Shown: one piece after another, positions 40,693 through 47,309 of the stretch
How positions within the stretch are numbered: position 1 is the first letter of the stretch
Layout: each line of letters opens with the position of its first letter
Origin: Dehalococcoidia bacterium
Lineage (GTDB): Bacteria; Chloroflexota; Dehalococcoidia; E44-bin15
DNA: 64,000 nucleotides
NCBI GenBank assembly: GCA_035528575.1
Contig: DATKYK010000020.1
Span: 108,484-172,483 of the forward strand
Direction of reading: 5' to 3'
Position numbers and translations under genes: made by a program
Notes under the pieces: model-generated
Told to the model about the DNA's origin: nothing
The model's input: only the letters and a program-made list of their open reading frames with translations
Databases searched by the model: none

Positions 40693-41232
40693 GTGACCGA
40701 GGAAACCACTGCACCAACGGATGGTGCTCCCGACCAGGCTCCGGTCCGAGCGGAAACATCGGACTCCGATGCTATGCTCGGAGGGCAGGTTGCCGAATTA
40801 CAAGCCGCCCTAGCGGCCAGGGATGCCGAGTTCGGGAAGCTGAAGGAAGCCCTTGCCGAGAAGAGCGCCCTTGCCGATTCTCAGGAGCAGGAGCTTTCCA
40901 CGCTACGGCCTGCAGGCGCCGCCGCGGAGGAGAGGATCGCCGGCCTTACCGATAGTCTATCCGAGGCTATTTCCAAGTACAAGGATAGGCTCTACGCCGC
41001 CCACCCTGAGCTACTTGAGAATATGATTATGGGTGAGACTATTAAGGAGATCGACGATTCCCTGGGTAGCGCTCTACTGCTCGTCGATAAGGTCAAGGCC
41101 AATGTCGCCGAGCAGGCAAAGGTTGTTACGGTCCCCGCCGGCTCACCCGAGCGCACGGGCACCCCCGATTTTATCGGGGCCATGAGCGCTAAGGAAAAGA
41201 TCGCATACGCTGTCGCAAAGGAGGCCAAGTAA
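40693..41232 (+). CDS. Phage scaffold-like protein
   Basis: 179 residues from GTG 40693 (GAGGAGG at 40681-40687). Acidic disordered start, then a long coiled coil 'QVAELQAALAARDAEFGKLKEALAEKSALADSQEQELSTL', and a short conserved-looking C-terminus 'SAKEKIAYAVAKEAK'. Position between portal and major capsid with a 1-bp overlap to the capsid gene is classic for the scaffold. The product would fill the procapsid and be removed before packaging. A family C element is read in frame near the N-terminus ('AETSDSDAMLGG'). Confidence 0.8.
   Translation: MTEETTAPTDGAPDQAPVRAETSDSDAMLGGQVAELQAALAARDAEFGKLKEALAEKSALADSQEQELSTLRPAGAAAEERIAGLTDSLSEAISKYKDRLYAAHPELLENMIMGETIKEIDDSLGSALLLVDKVKANVAEQAKVVTVPAGSPERTGTPDFIGAMSAKEKIAYAVAKEAK
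40745..40782 (+). repeat. Family C palindromic element inside the scaffold gene, in frame
   Basis: TCCGAGCGGAAACATCGGAC...GCTATGCTCGGA, 38 nt, G on both sides; 39 bp with the duplicated base, so the frame is kept. Confidence 0.85.
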
Positions 41233-42305
41233 TGGCTATAACACTAACCGAAGCAGCCAAGCTATCGACCGATATTCTCTTGACGGGGATTATGGAGACC
41301 ATCGTCAAGGATTCGCCGGTATTGCAGCGGCTGCCGTTTATCGAGGTTGTAGGAAACGGGCTAACCTACAACCGGGAGCTTACCCTGCCCGTTGTCGCAT
41401 GGTATGACGAAAACGCTGCGTGGGGTGCCGAGACCGCACCAACGCTCACTAAAGTCACCGCCGGCCTGGAGATCCTGGGGGCTAACGCCGACGTGGACAA
41501 CTTCATCAAGGCCACCCGCTCCAATATCCAGGACGTGGAGGCAGCGGTAATTGAGCTCAATTCTAAGGCTATCCGCCATGAGTTCGAGAAAACCTTCATC
41601 GACGGCCTGGGGACTTCCGGGGCTAAGGACTTCGCCGGCCTGAATGCACTCGTTCCCGTGCATTCCGATTGGGCAGCCGATACCGCCTACGCCCTGGGGG
41701 ACTATTGCATCGCCACCACCTTTAATGGGTGGAGGTATGAGGCTACCGTTGCCGGCAGTTCCCACGCCACCACCGAGCCGACCTGGCCCACCACCGAGGG
41801 GGGGACTGTTGTTGACGAGGGTGTTACCTGGACCTGCCGTCGCTGTCCTTCCATTGAGGCGGGGACTAACGGGGCCACGCTCACCCTGGCCATGCTGGAC
41901 GAGCTCATCGATAAGGTGTTGGGCGGGAAGCCCGATCTCCTGCTCATGAGCCGGCGGTCGAGGCGAAAGATCAACGCCCTGTCCAGGGCAGCCGGTGTCA
42001 ATCTCCAAACCGAGCGTGACGAGTTCGGCAGTTTCATTGATCTCTATAACGGCATTCCTGTCGGGGTCAGTGACTGGATACTGGACAACGTCACCCAGGG
42101 GACTAGCGGCGTTACCTCCAATATCTACGCCTTCCAGATGGGGGAGGGCGCTCTGTGCGGGCTTTCGTCTCCTGGGCTGATACAGGTGGAGAGGGTCGGT
42201 CAGCTTGAGAGCTACGATGCCACCCGTACCCGCATCAAGTTTTACTGCGGGCTAGCCCTGTTCAGCACAGTAAAGCTCGGTCGCCTGTACGGGGTTACGG
42301 ACTAG
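41232..42305 (+). CDS. Phage major capsid protein with inserted beta module
   Basis: 357 residues. The capsid body includes 'LTEAAKLSTDILLTGIMETIVKDSPVLQRLPF', 'ELNSKAIRHEFEKTFIDGLG', 'LDELIDKVLGGKPDLLLMSRRSRRKINAL' and 'GIPVGVSDWILDN', all fitting HK97-fold capsids of this morphogenesis type. Residues about 138-200 ('DWAADTAYALGDYCIATTFNGWRYEATVAGSS...EPTWPTT...GVTWTC') form a separate module that resembles the small Trp-rich beta domains of tail and host-binding proteins. It is probably a surface-exposed insertion. The ATG overlaps the scaffold stop by 1 bp. Confidence 0.88.
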   Translation: MAITLTEAAKLSTDILLTGIMETIVKDSPVLQRLPFIEVVGNGLTYNRELTLPVVAWYDENAAWGAETAPTLTKVTAGLEILGANADVDNFIKATRSNIQDVEAAVIELNSKAIRHEFEKTFIDGLGTSGAKDFAGLNALVPVHSDWAADTAYALGDYCIATTFNGWRYEATVAGSSHATTEPTWPTTEGGTVVDEGVTWTCRRCPSIEAGTNGATLTLAMLDELIDKVLGGKPDLLLMSRRSRRKINALSRAAGVNLQTERDEFGSFIDLYNGIPVGVSDWILDNVTQGTSGVTSNIYAFQMGEGALCGLSSPGLIQVERVGQLESYDATRTRIKFYCGLALFSTVKLGRLYGVTD

Positions 42306-42525
42306 GCCAAGGGGTACTTTACTCTTGTATAGCGCGGGAGAGGCGGGGCTGTATCGGGGCTGTAGGGTGGGTGTAGTGAAACGAAACCCACCAGTCGAGG
42401 GCATGCGTTTTTCGGCCCCGCCTCTCGGCTATTCCATACGTTGTATGGTATTCGACTCGTGAAACTGGGGCACTTAGGGGCAAACTCGTAAGGCTGTTTT
42501 TTTAGCCCTAATATATAGAAAGGGG

Positions 42526-42572
42526 TCCGACGGACCCCGATACATCGGGGCGATGAATGAAATATCATCGGA
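42526..42572 (+). repeat. Family C element (47 nt) supplying the ribosome site of the next gene
   Basis: TCCGACGGACCCCGATACAT...ATCATCGGA with G on both sides. Its right end plus flank forms CGGAGGT, the ribosome-binding site for GTG 42581. The spacer 42306-42525 otherwise holds no gene. Confidence 0.75.
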
Positions 42573-42580
42573 GGTGTTAG

Positions 42581-43210
42581 GTGGACTTATCAATCATGGT
42601 CACCCAGGTCAGGCGGGATCTCAGGGATGAGGATTCCGAAAACTACAACTGGACGGATGATGAGCTCAAGCGTCATATCGCCCACGCTCTCTATGATCTC
42701 TCCGAGCAGATTCCCCGTGAGACTACCGTAACTCTCTCAACTGTCAGTGGTTCGATGGACCTTGATATAGCCTCTCTCTCTGATCGTGTGGTTGTTCACG
42801 CTGTCGAGTATCCTCTTGACTGCACTCCCAGGCGTTATCAGCGCTTCTCCCTGTGGGGGGATACTTTAACTTTTCTCCTCGATCTATCGGGGCCTATCCC
42901 CGACGGCTCAGATTGCACTATCTACTATGGCAAGATTCACACCCTCAATGGCAGTGCTACCACCTTGCCCACGAAGTATCACGATCTCCTAGCTATGGGG
43001 TCTGAGGGCTATGCTCTGATATCGTGGGGCGGCTATTCGGTTAACCGGGTTAATCTTGGCGGTCCCGATGTATCCGCTGACTACCGCCATTCCGGTGACC
43101 TTAAATTAGACTTGTTCTACAGCCAGATAAAGCGCCTCGGGCGCCGGCACCGGGCGTTAGTATCCAGGCTCTACACCCCCGCCGAGGCACCGGTGAGCAT
43201 GTCCGAGTGA
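42581..43210 (+). CDS. Phage head-tail adaptor-like protein
   Basis: 209 residues from GTG 42581 (GGAGGT 8 bases upstream). 'SIMVTQVRRDLRDEDSENYNWTDDELKRHIAHALYDLSEQIPRE' is the typical start of head-completion or adaptor proteins that follow the capsid gene in siphophages. The middle is beta-rich and the end helical ('DLFYSQIKRLGRRHRALVSRLY'). The stop TGA lies inside a half family C element (43202-43223), so the C-terminus may have been trimmed or altered by that element. Position supports a connector role. Confidence 0.75.
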   Translation: MDLSIMVTQVRRDLRDEDSENYNWTDDELKRHIAHALYDLSEQIPRETTVTLSTVSGSMDLDIASLSDRVVVHAVEYPLDCTPRRYQRFSLWGDTLTFLLDLSGPIPDGSDCTIYYGKIHTLNGSATTLPTKYHDLLAMGSEGYALISWGGYSVNRVNLGGPDVSADYRHSGDLKLDLFYSQIKRLGRRHRALVSRLYTPAEAPVSMSE

Positions 43211-43243
43211 AACATCGGACTCCCCAGGGAGGCGTTTGCTATC

Positions 43244-43369
43244 ATGGGGGACCCGAAAGACCCCGATGTATCGGGGGAGGGCGAGATCATCGAGGCAGCT
43301 AGGCATCTAGCCAATCACTACGTCAGGGCCGGCAGGTCTCTCCCCGATACGTTGGCGGTTCTGATTTAA
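43244..43369 (+). CDS. 41-residue prophage protein containing a palindrome-encoded segment
   Basis: ATG 43244 with GGGAGG upstream; 'MGDPKDPDVSGEGEIIEAARHLANHYVRAGRS...'. The CCCCGATGTATCGGGG palindrome is translated as part of 'DPDVSGE'. Helical second half. Small proteins between adaptor and holin are common in such operons; function unknown. Confidence 0.5.
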   Translation: MGDPKDPDVSGEGEIIEAARHLANHYVRAGRSLPDTLAVLI

Positions 43370-43394
43370 TGCTTTAAGAGAGGAGGTATTAGTT

Positions 43395-43577
43395 ATGGTT
43401 ATTTCAAAGCTTAGCAGCAGGAAGTTCTGGATTGGCGTGATCGCTGCTATCTTTTCTATGGTGGCTCTTCTCGGCTATGACATACCCATTGAAGAGGTAG
43501 TTATTGTCGACGCAGTAATGGCCATCTACATTCTCGCCGAAGCTATAGTGGACTGCTTCCGCAAAGAGAAAGCGTAA
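43395..43577 (+). CDS. Holin-like phage membrane protein
   Basis: 60 residues with two membrane segments ('FWIGVIAAIFSMVALLGYDI' and 'EVVIVDAVMAIYILAEAIVDCF') and a charged tail 'RKEKA'. The start 'MVISKLSSRKFW' is typical of small phage holins that follow structural genes. GAGGAGG precedes ATG 43395. No endolysin gene is seen nearby, so lysis function is inferred from family resemblance only. Confidence 0.65.
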   Translation: MVISKLSSRKFWIGVIAAIFSMVALLGYDIPIEEVVIVDAVMAIYILAEAIVDCFRKEKA

Positions 43578-43811
43578 ATGAGAAGCCTAAGCGATACCCT
43601 TAAAGCAGCGCAGCGGTCAGGGTCCGCACGCCCCTACGTTACGGCCGAGGTCCGCCAGAGGATAGCGGGCATCCGCCGGCTCGATTTCACCAGAGAATAT
43701 GAAGGCCCCCAGGGAGACGGTTTTAACGCTCTGACCGCCACCGGTGACGATCATATTCTCAGGCTGTGGGTCAATCCAGGCGACAACAAGCTATACACTC
43801 AAATCTTATAA
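43578..43811 (+). pseudogene. N-terminal fragment of a phage tail/adsorption protein
   Basis: 77 residues starting 'MRSLSDTLKAAQRSGSARPYVTAEVRQRIAGIRRLDF', the usual N-terminus of large tail proteins in related prophages, and stopping after 'HILRLWVNPGDNKLYTQ'. The kind of sequence that would normally follow reappears after 45090 in the 44273-46330 gene ('VGVTSYAVAACSYGSSVYLFRIG'). The gene therefore seems split by about 1.3 kb of inserted coding modules. ATG follows the holin stop directly. A short functional protein remains possible. Confidence 0.6.
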
Positions 43812-43822
43812 GGAGGATCACA

Positions 43823-44230
43823 ATGGCTAACATGCTCTATGAAAAAGCTAGGCAGGGTTTTCTCGATGGGAGTATCGATTGGGACACCGACGACATCCGG
43901 GCGATCTTGATCGATACCGCCGATTATACCGTTGACCTGGACGCCCACGACAACCTCGACGACATCCCCGCAGGGGCCAGGGTTGCCGTCTCCGGATCGC
44001 TCACCGGCAAGACGGTGGTCGATGGCGTAGCCGACGCCGACGATGTGACGTTTAGCGCGGTGACCGGGGATCAGTGTGAGGCGATAGTGCTCTACAAGCA
44101 CACCGGCGTTGAATCCACGTCCCGTCTAATAGCCTACATCGACAGCGCTACCGGCTTGCCCGTCACGCCCAACTCCGGAGATATCGAGGTCCAGTGGGCT
44201 GATGGGGCGAGCAAGATATTTAAGCTGTAA
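43823..44230 (+). CDS. Phage structural protein, common small type
   Basis: 135 residues from ATG 43823 behind AAGGAGG. 'MANMLYEKARQGFLDGSIDWDTDDIRAILIDTADYTVDL', 'DDIPAGARVAVSGSLTGKTVVDGVADADDVTFSAV' and 'IEVQWADGASKIFKL' match a recurrent phage-associated protein often encoded beside tail or capsid-decoration genes. Exact role not established. It appears to be part of the segment inserted into the tail/adsorption gene. Confidence 0.7.
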   Translation: MANMLYEKARQGFLDGSIDWDTDDIRAILIDTADYTVDLDAHDNLDDIPAGARVAVSGSLTGKTVVDGVADADDVTFSAVTGDQCEAIVLYKHTGVESTSRLIAYIDSATGLPVTPNSGDIEVQWADGASKIFKL

Positions 44231-44272
44231 CTTGTACCTTGCGGCTTGAAAACTTGAAACTGAGGTTGAGCC

Positions 44273-46330
44273 ATGTCCACCAGGTATGAGTATTATGACG
44301 CCGGCGCGACAGCTGTTTGGGCAGCCCAGGGCAACTCGGTTAGCGCCCAAACCTTTACCCCTTCTGTCGCCCACATCATCACGTCCGTAAAGATAAAGGC
44401 GTTTCGTGTAGGTTCTCCAGGTACTGTAACTGCGAGCATACGGGCCACAGATGTCAACGGCAAGCCCACAGGTGTTGATTTATGCTCAGGCACTATAGAC
44501 GGCAACGGCTTTACCACGGATACCGCAGGTGTACTCTATGAAATCACTCTCGGGGCGGGTACTGCCCTTGCAGCATCAACGAAGTACGCCATCCTTATCA
44601 AAGCCCCCAGTGGTGACACTTCTAATTACGTCCAGGGTCTAGGCGCAGGTGGCAATCCCTATGCCGGTGGTCAACTGTGTGGTAGTAGCGATAACGGCGT
44701 TAACTGGACAATTTATGCCGACTATGACAAGAACTTCGAGGACTGGGGTACTACTACACAAACCATCGCCCCCACTAGCATTGCCAGCGCCGAGGCATTC
44801 GGCACTCCCACCGTAGCCCCAGGCCCCGTTACCGTCTCCCCCCCGTCCATCGCCTCAGGAGAGGCGTTCGGCACGCCCACGGTCGCCCTCGTCCCCCTGC
44901 ACGTATTCCCCTCCTCCATTCCAAGCGCTGAATCCTTCGGCAAGCCCAACCTCAAATATGACCAGGTGATCGCCCCCCCGTCCATCGCCAGCGCTGAGGC
45001 GTTCGGCGTCCCCACCGTTGCGCCCGGTCCCGTCACTGTCTACCCCACCACCATTGCCAGCGCTGAGGCGTTCGGCGTCCCCTTCGTCTGCCACTACGTC
45101 GGCGTCACGTCCTATGCCGTCGCCGCTTGCTCATACGGGTCGAGCGTCTATCTATTCCGTATCGGCCTCGACGGCCACCTATACCGCCGCCAGAGCGCCG
45201 ATAACGGCGTTTCTTGGGCTGCTTGGGTCGATATGGGCGATATAACAGGGACCGCCGACTTCCGCCTCGCTTGCTGCTTCAAGGATGCTGACGAGGCCAT
45301 TGTGCTCTATTCCACTGGAGCGTCCATTTACCGCCGTCGATTAAGCGGCGGGACCTGGGAGGCGGCCGCCGCCTGGACCAATAGCCTCAATTCTATTACC
45401 GGTATCGCTGTCACCTACATGGGAGACTGGAATGTGGCGGTCACCGGCACCGATACCGCCGATTGCCCCGGATTATGGACGTGCATACTCGGCGACGGCT
45501 ATAGCGGTGCCGTGGGGACGTGGTATTCACTCAATGCGCTCATGTCGGCCGAGTATGGATCGGGTATCTCCTACCACTTCCCCACCCTCGATATGCCCGA
45601 TGTGTTCCGCATGTTCTTTATCGAGACCTATAGCGGTACTGAGGCTTATTCCATGCCATTCTTTACCTACTCTCTCCCCACCGCCGATTTTATCGACAAC
45701 CTGTGGCGTGAGCCTGTACCGTTCAACCTATCGAGTGAGTATGGTATTCACATGGCCCACGCCGGCGGTAGCGTTTTTTTAAGCTGCCCCTACGGGTACT
45801 GGACCGCAGTTCTCACTCCCGCCAGCGTGGATTTGACCGGTGATCTCACCGGTGCCCACCTATCGCTGAAGCCCTTATCGGGAGAGCTCAGTCTATTACT
45901 TCGAAACGACGACGGCCGGTACAACTCACCGTCCTTTACCAGAGGGTGCGATATCCGCTTGAAACTCGGCTACCACACCGCAGCCGGGGCGGAGACCGCC
46001 GGCTATCTCCCCATAGTTACAATCGATTCTATCGAGCGCACTCTTAAAAAGGGGCGTTCCGTTGTCACCCTGCACGCCCTGGACGGGTGGTCGCTACTCT
46101 ATAACTGGATAGCCCGCTATCAGTTCTCTTGGGCTGCCAGCGAGAAAAACATCTTCCAGCTGCTGTCGTTCGTATTCGCCCGTGCCGGCATCGCGCTATC
46201 GTCCTACTCGACGTCGAGCCGCATCACCGCCTACGAGCCCGCTTTCACTATTCACCCGGGGGAGCGTGGTATAACTGCCGTTAAGCGCCTCTTATCGCTT
46301 GTTGAGGACGTTATTCTCTTTGTTCGGTGA
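44273..46330 (+). pseudogene. Large phage tail/adsorption protein with repeats, truncated by a frameshift
   Basis: 685 residues. Part 1 (to about 160) is a beta-rich binding module. Part 2 (about 163-275) is five repeats of about 22 residues around 'SIASAEAFGTPTVAPGPVTV'. Part 3 is the body of a tail protein ('SYAVAACSYGSSVYLFRIGLDGHLYRR', 'IAVTYMGDWNVAVTGTD', 'LSLLLRNDDGRYNSP', 'ALDGWSLLYNWIARYQFSWAASEKNIFQLLSFVFARAGI'). The frame ends 'SLVEDVILFVR'; the expected continuation 'FGDTAYLIHPQSTDSADYAYG' is in the next frame from about 46318, an apparent one-base insertion at CTTTGTTCGG. Fusion of module 1-2 to this body probably arose by recombination. Confidence 0.75.
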
Positions 46331-46781
46331 TACTGCGTATCTTATTCATCCGCAATCGACCGATAGCGCCGATTATGCCTATGGCATCGCTCACAAGGTG
46401 AGCGAGTGTGTCACGTTCGAGAATACGATTTCTGAAAATATCGCCCTAACACATTCTGAGACTATTGCCGTGGGGGACTATAGGTGGTCAGAGATTAACC
46501 TTGTCTACGATAGACTTTCCAAAGAGTTTGACGATAACATTGCTACAGCAGCCGACGCCCACAAGCAAGGCGAGGCAACTCTAAGAGAAGCCGAGCTCTC
46601 TAAAGTTGCCGGCACGATAACAGTCCCAATGAATGTAGCCCATGATCTTTACGATGTTGTTGAGCTAACCGTGCCCCACCTTGACATCTCCTCACAGCTT
46701 TATCGCTTGGCTGCCATAGATTTCTACTGGACACCTGAGAAGAAAGCATACAATCAGCGCCTTCTATTGAGTGGGGTGTAG
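46299..46781 (+). pseudogene. C-terminal part of the frameshifted tail/adsorption protein
   Basis: Reads 'FGDTAYLIHPQSTDSADYAYGIAHKVSECVTF...' to 'YRLAAIDFYWTPEKKAYNQRLLLSGV', the natural end of the tail protein whose body is at 45100-46330. The two frames overlap around the shift point near 46318. It may be a genuine frameshift mutation; programmed frameshifting is less likely because no slippery heptamer is evident at CTCTTTGTTCGG. Confidence 0.7.
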
Positions 46782-46785
46782 TAGT

Positions 46786-46817
46786 GGGTAGGCTGGCCGA
46801 CGTCGGCCAGCCTACCC
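46786..46817. repeat. Family A palindrome at the right end of the prophage
   Basis: GGGTAGGCTGGCCGAC and its exact complement, 32-bp perfect dyad. Located between the tail fragment and the last phage gene. Confidence 0.9.
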
Positions 46818-46845
46818 GAGGGCACGTATATTATTAGAGGTATGA

Positions 46846-47058
46846 ATGATAAAGAGAGGTATCCTCAAAGCCTTCGATAGTGGTACATACCTTGCCACCG
46901 TTCAGATGATAGGTAGTCTCCCGACATGGATGCACGGTATACCGGTATCAAGAGGCATACCCACCGATCAAATGGTTGTAGGTAGGAGTGTTCTCATATA
47001 TTTTTCCTCACCCGGAGGCCCCGCATCGGCGGTACTTCTAGCAGTGTGGACACCATAA
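46846..47058 (+). CDS. Small phage baseplate/tail-like protein
   Basis: 70 residues from ATG 46846 ('MIKRGILKAFDSGTYLATVQMIGSLPTWMHGIPVSRGIPTDQMVVGRSVLIYF'). The pattern of short beta strands with 'GTYLATVQMIGS' and 'VSRGIP...MVVGRSV' resembles the OB-fold baseplate proteins of phages from this group. It is the last phage gene before the gyrB promoter region. Function inferred only from context. Confidence 0.55.
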   Translation: MIKRGILKAFDSGTYLATVQMIGSLPTWMHGIPVSRGIPTDQMVVGRSVLIYFSSPGGPASAVLLAVWTP

Positions 47059-47179
47059 TCTCTTGATCAACTGCTACCACTACCCCTTTAATACGCCATC
47101 CGCCATCATACCCCTTTCTACATAATCCACTGTCTGCAAGCCTCTGATCACCCAATGTGCCGGGGACGGGAAGAAATAT

Positions 47180-47285
47180 TTTACAAAAGCCTCCATTTGT
47201 GGTATAATTTCTTAATGCAGGGAACTACAATCTCAGTGGTTTTCTTTTAGGTTTCGCCAAGGCTTTGCTTTAGCTGGGGCGAAAC
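47180..47285 (+). promoter_or_regulatory. gyrB promoter and leader hairpin
   Basis: TTTACA (47180-47185), 17-bp spacer, TATAAT (47203-47208); predicted start near 47215. The leader contains an inverted repeat GTTTCGCC (47251-47258) / GGCGAAAC (47278-47285) followed by TTCCTTTTTATA, the shape of an attenuator or terminator. It could be a control point for gyrB or the terminator of leftward-entering transcripts. The stretch 47059-47179 shows no gene. Confidence 0.75.
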
Positions 47286-47309
47286 TTCCTTTTTATATGG
47301 GAGGCCGCG

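Noticed and set aside
42361..42420. Possible small gene in the capsid-adaptor spacer
   Set aside because: Open stretch is short, resembles the GTAGGGTGGGT...GAAACCCACCA dispersed repeat also near 33810, and lacks a ribosome site.
44764..45090. Repeat array as a DNA element
   Set aside because: The five units are a protein-level SIASAEAFG repeat in frame within the tail gene, common in phage adhesion proteins.
46290..46335. Programmed frameshift joining the two tail frames
   Set aside because: No slippery heptamer or downstream pseudoknot evident at CTCTTTGTTCGG; a single-base mutation explains it.
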